Below are positions 1 through 6,386 of a DNA stretch of 8,797 nt, piece after piece. This DNA is from Flavobacteriaceae bacterium (lineage in GTDB: Bacteria > Bacteroidota > Bacteroidia > Flavobacteriales > Flavobacteriaceae): NCBI GenBank assembly GCA_023700885.1, contig JAMPYA010000079.1, forward strand, positions 1 through 8,797, read 5' to 3'. Made by a program: the position numbers and the translations under genes. Every line of letters begins with the position of its first letter. The stretch's first letter is position 1. The notes beneath the pieces were generated by a model. The model ran no database searches. It was not told the origin of the DNA and saw nothing but the letters and a program-made list of their open reading frames with translations.

Positions 1-79
1 AACGTTTTTTTATATTTTCAAACAATAATAATGACTTTTAAAATTAATTTATTGTTTTATTTTCAAAAAAATCAGCGGG

Positions 80-111
80 CAAATATACAACATTGAACAA
101 GGGGTTGTCAA
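80..111 (-). promoter_or_regulatory. Leftward promoter for a gene beyond the left edge
   Basis: On the minus strand TATATTTG (80-87) matches the Bacteroidota -7 consensus TAnnTTTG at every fixed position. A TTG at 109-111 lies 21 bases upstream and can serve as the -33 element. Transcription would start near position 73 and run off the left edge. No minus-strand ATG occurs between there and position 1, so the leader is at least about 70 bases and the gene lies outside the window. The 11-mer CAAATATACAA at 80-90 recurs exactly at the greA promoter (8518-8528). The box could instead be a second start within a transcript that continues from aroA. Confidence 0.55.
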
Positions 112-140
112 GTATTTGATTACAAAGTTTTTGTTAAATC

Positions 141-1367
141 TTAAATAAATAGCTGTTTAAAATCATTCCAAAATTCGGGATATGACTTTTCTACTACATT
201 TACATCTTCAATATATAAAGGTGTTTTTAATGATAAAGGCGCGAATGACATGGCCATTCTGTGATCATGATAAGTTTCTATTGTAACTTCTTTATTCAAC
301 TGTTTTGGAGTAATCATCTGCAAGCTATTTTCTGTAATAACAACTATAGCTCCCAATTTTTCTAATTCATTTTTTAAAGCCTGTAACCGATCTGTCTCTT
401 TTATTTTTAAGGTATGTAAGCCTGTTAAAACACAATCTATTTCTAAGCCTAAACAAGTAACCACAATTGTCTGAGCAATATCTGGAGTATTGACAAGATC
501 TAGTTCAATTGAGTTAGGACATTCAAAATTTTTATCTTTTTTTAAATAAATCTGATTGTTTTTAAATGTCGTACTAACACCAAATAATTTATAAATCTCA
601 CTTAACACTGCATCTCCCTGCTTGCTTTTTTGTTGAAAATAATTTAAAGTTACAGTCCCATTTTTACTTAATGCTATGGTGCTATAAAAATAAGAAGCAG
701 CACTCCAATCAGATTCTACAACTACTTTAAACTCTTTTTTACTTAAATTTTTTAATGGTTCAACTATTAATGAATTATTATCCCAAAATATATTTGCTCC
801 AATTTCTTTTAATTGGGCAATTGTCATATCCAAATAAGGTCTAGAAGTTATCTCTGTATTAAAATTAATGGTTAATCCATTTGGTAAAGCTGGAGCTATC
901 AATAATAATGAGGAGATGTATTGACTGCTCATATTTCCGGCTAAAGTAACACAGTTTTTATACAATTTTTTTCCAGTAATTTTTAAAGGAGGAAATCCAT
1001 TTTTTTCTAGATAAGAAATTTCTGCATTTAAACTTAATAATGCATCAACCAAAACAGCAATTGGTCTATTTTTCATTCTATCAGAACCCGTCAAAATTAC
1101 TTTTCTTTCTTCTGTTGAAGCAAAATAAGAAGTCAAAAAACGCATAGCAGTTCCTGCATGATTAATATCTATTATTTCATCTTCAGATAGCAATGCTTTT
1201 TGCAACAATAGAGTATCCTCAGCATTTGATAAATTATCAATAACTATATTTCCCCATAGTTTTTGTAGAATTAACCATCTATTTGATTCACTTTTTGAGC
1301 CGGTAATAATAATTTCTCCAGATGGATTTTGATTGCGATAATCTAAACTTATAGTTTGTGCTAACAT
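141..1367 (-). CDS. aroA: 3-phosphoshikimate 1-carboxyvinyltransferase (EPSP synthase)
   Basis: Cytoplasmic enzyme of the shikimate pathway that transfers the enolpyruvyl group of PEP to shikimate-3-phosphate, on the route to chorismate. The 408-residue protein is complete and somewhat shorter than the 427 residues of E. coli AroA. Family motifs appear in order: SKSESNR at 24-30 (K25, S26, R30), AGTAMR at 71-76, SSQ at 147-149, SRPYLD at 175-180, TPDIAQT at 294-300 with catalytic D296, KETDR at 323-327, DHRMAM at 368-373 and EKSYPEFW at 393-400. These correspond to E. coli K22/S23/R27, G96-R100, S169-Q171, D313, K340/E341/R344, the DHR motif and K411. The residue after R76 is Phe, where E. 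coli has Pro101. The ATG at 1367 leaves a normal N-terminus before the first motif. The gene stands alone, divergent from the propeller gene. No hairpin terminator is visible after its stop. Confidence 0.96.
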   Translation of the reverse strand: MLAQTISLDYRNQNPSGEIIITGSKSESNRWLILQKLWGNIVIDNLSNAEDTLLLQKALLSEDEIIDINHAGTAMRFLTSYFASTEERKVILTGSDRMKNRPIAVLVDALLSLNAEISYLEKNGFPPLKITGKKLYKNCVTLAGNMSSQYISSLLLIAPALPNGLTINFNTEITSRPYLDMTIAQLKEIGANIFWDNNSLIVEPLKNLSKKEFKVVVESDWSAASYFYSTIALSKNGTVTLNYFQQKSKQGDAVLSEIYKLFGVSTTFKNNQIYLKKDKNFECPNSIELDLVNTPDIAQTIVVTCLGLEIDCVLTGLHTLKIKETDRLQALKNELEKLGAIVVITENSLQMITPKQLNKEVTIETYHDHRMAMSFAPLSLKTPLYIEDVNVVEKSYPEFWNDFKQLFI

Positions 1368-1389
1368 ACTTTCTTATAAGGCCACTAAT

Positions 1390-1403
1390 TTAAAATATTT
1401 TAA
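1390..1403. promoter_or_regulatory. Palindrome in the aroA/propeller divergent region
   Basis: TTAAAATATTTTAA is a perfect 14-base palindrome within the 78 bases that separate the divergent start codons of aroA and the propeller gene. Its position suits an operator or an AT-rich promoter element, but palindromes made only of A and T arise easily by chance in DNA of this composition. Next to it, TAGATTTA (1404-1411) matches 7 of 8 positions of the TAnnTTTG box for the plus-strand gene, without a convincing TTG upstream. I see no clear aroA promoter here. Confidence 0.2.
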
Positions 1404-1445
1404 TAGATTTACAGATATCATCAAACTACTTCTAAACTTTAAATT

Positions 1446-4400
1446 ATGAAAAAAATTCATTGCCTTCATTTTTTTACATTTTTTATTTTATTTACAATTA
1501 ATGTAAATGCACAAAAACCAATAAAAGTTAATTATCTGGAAGAAACATATAACTCAATTCAATGGAGGAATATTGGCCCTTTTAGAGGAGGTAGAAGTGC
1601 TACGGTAACAGGTGTTGCCAACAAACCCAATTTATTTTACTTTGGCTCTACGGGTGGTGGAGTATGGAAAACTATAGATGGTGGAAATACTTGGCAAAAT
1701 ATTTCTGATGGTTTTTTTGGCGGATCTGTAGGAGCTGTTTCGGTAAGTGAATCCGACCCAAATGTTATTTATGTTGGCATGGGCGAAAAAACGGTTAGAG
1801 GCAATGTTTCTTCAGGTGATGGTATGTGGAAAACTGAAGATGCTGGAAAAACATGGAAACATATAGGTTTGCCAAATTCACGACACATCCCAAGAATAAG
1901 AATTCACCCAAAAAATTCAGATATTGTTTATGCTGCTGTTTTAGGAGATTTATATAAATCATCTGAAGAAAGAGGTGTTTATAAATCTATAGATGGCGGA
2001 AGAAATTGGAAAAAAGTACTTTTTTCAAATTCAAATGCTGGTGCTATTGATTTAATTATCGACCCAAGTAATCCAAGAATTTTATACGCTTCAACATGGG
2101 CAATTCGCCGCACTCCTTATAGTTTAGAAAGTGGCGGAGATGGTTCTGCTCTGTGGAAAAGTGTTGATGAAGGAGAAACCTGGACCAATATTTCAAAAAA
2201 TAATGGATTACCTAAAGGTTTATGGGGAATTAGCGGTGTTACTGTTGCTGCTAATAATTCTGATATTATTTATGCTCTAATTGAAAATGAGAATGGAGGA
2301 GTTTATAAAACAACTGATGGTGGAATAAACTGGAAATTAATTAACAGTGATAGAAATTTACGCCAACGTGCATGGTACTATACCAGAATTTATGCAGATT
2401 CTAAAGATGATAATATTGTTTATGTAGTAAATGTTAATTATCATAAATCTACCGATGGTGGTAAAACTTTTAAAAGTTACAATGCACCACATGGTGATCA
2501 CCACGATTTATGGATATCCCCAGAAGATAACCAAAGAATGATTATAGCTGATGATGGTGGGGCACAAATTAGCTTTGATGGTGGAGAAAATTGGACAACC
2601 TACCACAACCAACCAACGGCTCAATTTTATAGAGTGGTAACAGATAATCATTTTCCATATCGAATTTATGGTGCTCAACAAGATAATTCAACTATTCGTA
2701 TATCATATAGAACTGAAGGAAATAGTATTTCTGAACGCGATTGGGAAGAAACAGCTGGTGGAGAGAGCGCTCATATTGCTGTTGATCCTTTAAATAATGA
2801 TATTGTTTATGGTGGAAGTTATGGCGGATTTTTAACCCGTGTAAATCATCAAACAAAAGAAATAAGAGCTATTAATGTTTGGCCAGACAATCCGATGGGA
2901 CATGGTGCAGAAAATGCCAAATTTCGTTTTCAATGGAATTTCCCCATTTTCTTTTCGCCACATAATCCGAAGAAATTATATACTACCTCCAATCATGTTC
3001 ATGTAACTTATGATGAAGGACAAACCTTTGAAACTATTTCACCTGATTTAACCAGAAATGATCCATCAACACTAAAAGCGTCAGGTGGACCAATTACTAA
3101 AGACAATACAGGAGTTGAGTATTACGGAACTATTTTTGCTGCAACCGAATCACCTCTTGAAGAAGGTGTCATTTATACTGGTTCTGATGATGGATTAGTT
3201 CATATAACTAGAGATAATGGTAAAACTTGGCAAAATATAACTCCTAAATCGATGCCTGAATGGATGATGTTTAATTGTATTGAAGTTCATCCAACTGTAA
3301 AAGGAAGCGCTTATATTGTAGGAACACGTTATAAATTAGGCGATTACAATCCGTATATCTATAAAACAATTGATTATGGTAAAACTTGGAAATTAATTAC
3401 CAACGGAATCAAAAGTGAAGATTTTACAAGAACTCTAAGAGCAGATCCTAAACGAAATGGTTTACTTTATGCCGGTACAGAAAGAGGAATGTATCTTAGT
3501 TTTGATGATGGCGCGAACTGGAAACCGTTTCAATTAAACTTACCCATTGTTCCAATTACCGATTTAAGTGTTAAAAATAACAACTTGATTGCTGCAACTC
3601 AAGGTCGTTCTTTCTGGATAATTGATGATTTAACGCCTTTACATCAACTATCAACAGAAATTACTTCTCAAAATGAGATTTTATATAAACCTATGAATAG
3701 CTATCGAATGGGAGGAAACTCAAGAGGTAAATCTAGAACTGAAGGAGAAAATCATCCAGGTGGGGTAACGATTCATTTCTTTGTAAAAGATACTATTCAA
3801 AAGGAAATCATTAGCTTAAATTTTTATGAAAAAAGTGGTAAACTTATCAAAACATTTTCATCAAAACCAGACAAAGAAAAAAATCAAGAAAAGTTAGTTT
3901 TAAAGAAAGGTGCTAATTTATTTAATTGGAACATGCGTTATCCTGATGCTGAAAAAGTAGATGGAATGATTTTATGGTGGGCTTCTCTTAATGGTCCTAC
4001 CGCCGTACCCGGAACGTATAAAGTTATTTTAACAAAAAATAACAATACTGTTTCAGAGCAGGAATTTGAAATTTTAAAAGACCCAAGAAGCACGAGTTCA
4101 ATTGAAGATATGGAAGCGCAATTTAACTTTACACTAAGTGTTCAGGAAAAACTAACTGAAATACACAAATCATTAAAACAAGTTGGAAAAGTAAGAGATC
4201 AGTTAAAACATTTAAAATCAATAATTGGAAAAGAGGAGAAATACAAGGGAATTACTGATAAAATGAAATCTATGGAAGAAAGTATTTCTAAAGTTGAAAA
4301 TGAATTGTATCAGACTAAGAATAGAAGTTCTCAAGATCCTTTAAATTTTCCAATCAAATTAAACAACAAGTTAGGACATTTAAATGCTTTGATTTCATTA

Positions 4401-4568
4401 GGCGATTTTAAACCAACCAATCAAATGATGGTATTTAAAAAGGAACTTTTTCAACTTATTGATGAGCAATTAGTTCAACTGAAAGGAATTTTTAATACGG
4501 ATGTAAATGAATTAAACCAACTTGTCAAAGAAAGTGATATTCCTTATATTTCTGTCCCTAAAATTTAA
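1446..4568 (+). CDS. Secreted VPS10/sortilin-like BNR (Asp-box) beta-propeller protein
   Basis: A 1040-residue exported protein. Residues 1-22 form a signal peptide (Lys-Lys, a hydrophobic core, then Val-Asn-Ala) with probable cleavage before Q23. There is no lipobox. Eleven Asp boxes of the form S/T-x-D-x-G-x-x-W/F start near residues 76, 130, 181, 239, 289, 335, 376, 521, 588, 641 and 685. This fits a large VPS10/sortilin-type propeller or two smaller propellers, with an interval lacking a box at about 384-520. HGDHHDLW at 349-356 is a further motif I associate with this bacterial family. Residues of about 770-880 look like a FlgD/Ig-type beta domain, and about 890-1030 is charged and helical, probably coiled coil. 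No type IX secretion C-terminal domain is apparent, so a periplasmic location is likelier than secretion. Such proteins are often labelled glycosyl hydrolase, but Asp boxes are structural and prove no enzyme activity. Substrate and partners are unknown. The gene ends at a strong terminator. Confidence 0.9.
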   Translation: MKKIHCLHFFTFFILFTINVNAQKPIKVNYLEETYNSIQWRNIGPFRGGRSATVTGVANKPNLFYFGSTGGGVWKTIDGGNTWQNISDGFFGGSVGAVSVSESDPNVIYVGMGEKTVRGNVSSGDGMWKTEDAGKTWKHIGLPNSRHIPRIRIHPKNSDIVYAAVLGDLYKSSEERGVYKSIDGGRNWKKVLFSNSNAGAIDLIIDPSNPRILYASTWAIRRTPYSLESGGDGSALWKSVDEGETWTNISKNNGLPKGLWGISGVTVAANNSDIIYALIENENGGVYKTTDGGINWKLINSDRNLRQRAWYYTRIYADSKDDNIVYVVNVNYHKSTDGGKTFKSYNAPHGDHHDLWISPEDNQRMIIADDGGAQISFDGGENWTTYHNQPTAQFYRVVTDNHFPYRIYGAQQDNSTIRISYRTEGNSISERDWEETAGGESAHIAVDPLNNDIVYGGSYGGFLTRVNHQTKEIRAINVWPDNPMGHGAENAKFRFQWNFPIFFSPHNPKKLYTTSNHVHVTYDEGQTFETISPDLTRNDPSTLKASGGPITKDNTGVEYYGTIFAATESPLEEGVIYTGSDDGLVHITRDNGKTWQNITPKSMPEWMMFNCIEVHPTVKGSAYIVGTRYKLGDYNPYIYKTIDYGKTWKLITNGIKSEDFTRTLRADPKRNGLLYAGTERGMYLSFDDGANWKPFQLNLPIVPITDLSVKNNNLIAATQGRSFWIIDDLTPLHQLSTEITSQNEILYKPMNSYRMGGNSRGKSRTEGENHPGGVTIHFFVKDTIQKEIISLNFYEKSGKLIKTFSSKPDKEKNQEKLVLKKGANLFNWNMRYPDAEKVDGMILWWASLNGPTAVPGTYKVILTKNNNTVSEQEFEILKDPRSTSSIEDMEAQFNFTLSVQEKLTEIHKSLKQVGKVRDQLKHLKSIIGKEEKYKGITDKMKSMEESISKVENELYQTKNRSSQDPLNFPIKLNNKLGHLNALISLGDFKPTNQMMVFKKELFQLIDEQLVQLKGIFNTDVNELNQLVKESDIPYISVPKI

Positions 4569-4572
4569 ATTG

Positions 4573-4608
4573 AAAAGAGAGGTTGAATTAACCTCTCTTT
4601 TGTTTTTT
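4573..4608. terminator. Strong, probably bidirectional intrinsic terminator
   Basis: A perfect 12-base-pair stem (4573-4584 with 4590-4601) with a five-base loop is followed by a G and six T on the plus strand. It begins four bases after the propeller gene's stop, so it is a good terminator for that gene. The left arm starts with AAAA, which reads as a U-tract on the minus strand, so it probably also ends the convergent minus-strand operon. The right arm overlaps the last codons and the stop of the 84-residue membrane protein gene. Confidence 0.88.
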
Positions 4609-4842
4609 AAGTCTTTTAAGGGTCAAATAAGCCATAAAAAGGCCATAAGCTAAACCGATTATCAACTTGATAGCAATATAATATAACCAAGTAAAATCAT
4701 CAAAACTACTTACAGCTGCATTGAGATTTCCAGATTTAAATAATTCAAAAATCATTTCAATAGCCATGACTACCAATACAAAAACAACAGTGAATCTAAT
4801 TACTAGATTCCAAAAAGTAGGTAAATTATTAGGTGTTTTCAT
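4588..4842 (-). CDS. Small two-helix membrane protein of unknown function
   Basis: I do not recognise a family for this 84-residue protein. Two hydrophobic segments, at about 13-34 and 51-74, are joined by a short loop containing several acidic residues. The C-terminus is strongly basic (Lys-Arg-Leu-Lys-Lys-Gln-Lys-Arg). By the positive-inside rule both ends should face the cytoplasm, in a helical hairpin in the inner membrane. The start codon is one base downstream of the stop of the MazG-like gene, with an A-rich leader, so the two are very likely co-transcribed and possibly translationally coupled. It is the last gene of the minus-strand operon. Its final codons lie within the terminator stem shared with the convergent propeller gene. 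Composition and codon use resemble the neighbours, and the tight packing supports a real gene. Confidence 0.8.
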   Translation of the reverse strand: MKTPNNLPTFWNLVIRFTVVFVLVVMAIEMIFELFKSGNLNAAVSSFDDFTWLYYIAIKLIIGLAYGLFMAYLTLKRLKKQKRG

Positions 4843-4843
4843 T

Positions 4844-5179
4844 TTATTTTAATTTTTGATTATTTTGATGACGATTGTGGTCACGTTCTGTTTTTACTTT
4901 CATTTTTTGATCAAAAGCAGCTTGTAAATCTACTCCGGTTTGATTGGCTAAACATAAAACTACAAAAACCACATCGGCTAATTCTTCGCCTAAATCTTTA
5001 GATTTATCGCTTTCTTTTTCACTTTGTTCGCCGTATCGTCTGGCAATAATACGCGCAACTTCACCTACTTCTTCTGTTAATTGAGCCATATTGGTAAGCT
5101 CGTTAAAATAACGAACTCCGTGATTTTTAATCCATTCATCAACTACTATTTGAGAATTTTTTATATCCATATTAATCAT
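4844..5179 (-). CDS. MazG-like nucleotide pyrophosphohydrolase
   Basis: A 111-residue all-alpha NTP pyrophosphatase of the MazG-like group, expected to hydrolyse (d)NTPs, perhaps damaged ones, to the monophosphate and pyrophosphate in the cytoplasm. The metal-binding signature is intact: EEVGE at 36-40 supplies the E-E-x-x-E helix, and EELAD at 65-69 supplies E-x-x-D, followed by a hydrophobic helix (VVFVVLCLA). The single-domain length matches short MazG-like enzymes rather than the two-domain E. coli MazG. The start at 5179 is used here, but a second ATG at 5170 (Met4) is equally plausible and matches the N-terminus I expect for homologues. The gene follows aat by 8 bases and precedes the small membrane protein by 1 base. 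The exact substrate cannot be told from the sequence. Confidence 0.9.
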   Translation of the reverse strand: MINMDIKNSQIVVDEWIKNHGVRYFNELTNMAQLTEEVGEVARIIARRYGEQSEKESDKSKDLGEELADVVFVVLCLANQTGVDLQAAFDQKMKVKTERDHNRHQNNQKLK

Positions 5180-5187
5180 TTTATTTA

Positions 5188-5841
5188 TTAAAAATACTTA
5201 AGATTTACTGATCTGAGATAATTTATAAATTCTTCTCTAGGAATTTCTCTAGCACCAAAACTTGCTAAATAATCTGTGTACATTTGACAATCAATCAATT
5301 GATAATCTTCCTTTTTAAGTTTATCAACCAAGAGAGCCAACGCAATTTTAGAAGCATTTGGTTCTTTGCTAAACATACTTTCACCACAAAAAATAGTTCC
5401 TAAATCTACTCCATATAAACCTCCAACCAATTCATCGCCTTTCCAAACCTCAACTGATTTTGCATAACCGGCTTGGTGAAAATCTATATAAGCTTTTTTC
5501 ATTTCATCAGTTATCCAAGTATCAGGCTGATTTGTTCTTTCAATACTTTTACAATGATGAATAACTTCTTCAAAATTTTGATTAAAAGTTACCTTATAAA
5601 TATTTTTTTTTAGTAAACTTTTTAAACTTTTTGATACTTTAAACTCATTTAAAAACAACACCATTCTCGGATTTAGACTATACCAAATAATGGGTTCATC
5701 ATCAGAATACCAAGGAAAAATACCACTTTTATAAGCTAAAATTAATCTATTTACTGATAAATCTCCTCCAACAGCAAGCATTCCATATTTATTAGCTGTT
5801 TCTACTGGAGGAAAATATAATTTATCGGTAACAATATACAT
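5188..5841 (-). CDS. aat: Leucyl/phenylalanyl-tRNA--protein transferase
   Basis: Transfers Leu or Phe from aminoacyl-tRNA to the N-terminal Lys or Arg of proteins, creating N-degrons that ClpS delivers to the ClpAP protease. The complete 217-residue protein has the usual family length. Visible motifs are GGDLS at 25-29, GIFPW at 40-44, WYSLNPR at 53-59, GGLYGV at 140-145, FCGESMFS at 151-158 and DCQ at 184-186, then SFGAREIPREEF at 194-205. E154, D184 and Q186 align with catalytic-region residues E156, D186 and Q188 of the E. coli enzyme. It lies 21 bases after the DUF3127 gene and 8 bases before the MazG-like gene, as the second gene of the cluster. No clpS or clpA is in view. Confidence 0.96.
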   Translation of the reverse strand: MYIVTDKLYFPPVETANKYGMLAVGGDLSVNRLILAYKSGIFPWYSDDEPIIWYSLNPRMVLFLNEFKVSKSLKSLLKKNIYKVTFNQNFEEVIHHCKSIERTNQPDTWITDEMKKAYIDFHQAGYAKSVEVWKGDELVGGLYGVDLGTIFCGESMFSKEPNASKIALALLVDKLKKEDYQLIDCQMYTDYLASFGAREIPREEFINYLRSVNLKYF

Positions 5842-5862
5842 TTTGGTATTTACCTATTTTGA

Positions 5863-6231
5863 TTAAAATGGCAAATCGTCTTCGTCTTCAGATAAGTTAA
5901 AATCCGTTGTTGTTTCAAACTCTTGAACAGAATCTATAGAAGGAGGTGCAGATTGGTCACTGATTTTTTCTATTCTCCAACCCTGAATAGAATTAAAATA
6001 TTTAGTTTCATTTTGTGGACTAACCCATTCTCTTCCTCTTAAATTAATATTTATTTTAACTGAATCACCAACCTTAAAATTGTTTAATAAATCACATTTA
6101 TCTTGCGTAAATTCTACCAATAAAAATTGTGGATATTGCTCATCTGTTGTTACAACAACTTCTCTTTTTCTAAAACTTGCTCCAACTGTTTTGGCTTCAT
6201 CAATTTTTTTAATTGTTCCTGTAATTTCCAT
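5863..6231 (-). CDS. DUF3127 OB-fold-like protein with an SSB-type acidic tail
   Basis: This 122-residue protein matches my recollection of the DUF3127 family, common in Bacteroidota. Residues 1-90 are predicted to be mostly beta strands, with conserved-looking stretches SFRKRE (19-24), TTDEQYPQ (28-35), LRGREW (64-69) and KYFNSIQGWRIE (77-88). That pattern resembles a single-stranded-DNA-binding OB fold. Residues 91-109 form a low-complexity linker. The protein ends with EDEDDLPF (115-122), closely like the acidic C-terminal tip of bacterial SSB (DDDIPF or DDDLPF), which docks repair and replication enzymes. A role in DNA or RNA metabolism is therefore inferred, not shown. It is the first gene of the minus-strand cluster and divergent from the histidine kinase. 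A purine-rich AAGAAG lies just upstream of the ATG. It is not the canonical SSB, which should be elsewhere in the genome. Confidence 0.88.
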   Translation of the reverse strand: MEITGTIKKIDEAKTVGASFRKREVVVTTDEQYPQFLLVEFTQDKCDLLNNFKVGDSVKININLRGREWVSPQNETKYFNSIQGWRIEKISDQSAPPSIDSVQEFETTTDFNLSEDEDDLPF

Positions 6232-6332
6232 TTCTTCTTTATTTTTCTATATTATTATTCGATTGTTCCTAAAGTGTAAAATAATTGAATTTTACCTATC
6301 TTTAATCCGATTTGTTTTAAATTAATCGTTTA

Positions 6333-6340
6333 CAAAGATA
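6333..6340 (-). promoter_or_regulatory. -7 box of the DUF3127-aat-MazG-membrane protein operon
   Basis: The minus strand reads TATCTTTG, matching the Bacteroidota -7 consensus TAnnTTTG at all fixed positions, about 100 bases upstream of the DUF3127 start. No TTG sits at the expected -33 distance, so the call rests on the -7 box and on its position at the head of the cluster. The implied untranslated leader is about 95 bases. I found no convincing promoter for the divergent histidine kinase in the same interval. The nearest is TATCTTTA at 6297-6304 (plus), also without a -33 element. Confidence 0.4.
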
Positions 6341-6386
6341 ACATCAATTTTAGTTTAATAAAATTAAAACAATTATTAGAAACATT

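Noticed and set aside
20..57. Nine-base inverted repeat (20-28 with 49-57) around a 20-base loop near the left edge
   Set aside because: It is almost entirely A and T and no GC-containing stem or T-run is placed correctly, so it is probably chance. It could matter only if the leftward leader proves to be structured.
94..111. Short hairpin (TTGA/TCAA with CAA/TTG around GGGG) considered as an aroA terminator
   Set aside because: Seven pairs with a bulge and no T-run on the minus strand. It overlaps the -33 region of the left-edge promoter.
1674..3525. Recurring GATGGTGG-like DNA words in the propeller gene
   Set aside because: They encode the Asp-box core (Asp-Gly-Gly) at different blades and reflect protein repeats, not a DNA repeat element.
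5842..5870. Symmetric AT-rich sequence between the DUF3127 gene and aat
   Set aside because: The inverted repeats are short, made nearly only of A and T, and overlap the DUF3127 stop. No terminator or operator can be supported.
6080..6325. Plus-strand open frame of 81 codons
   Set aside because: It lies mostly antisense to the DUF3127 gene and runs into the intergenic region. It has no recognisable family, and the DUF3127 frame is clearly the coding one.
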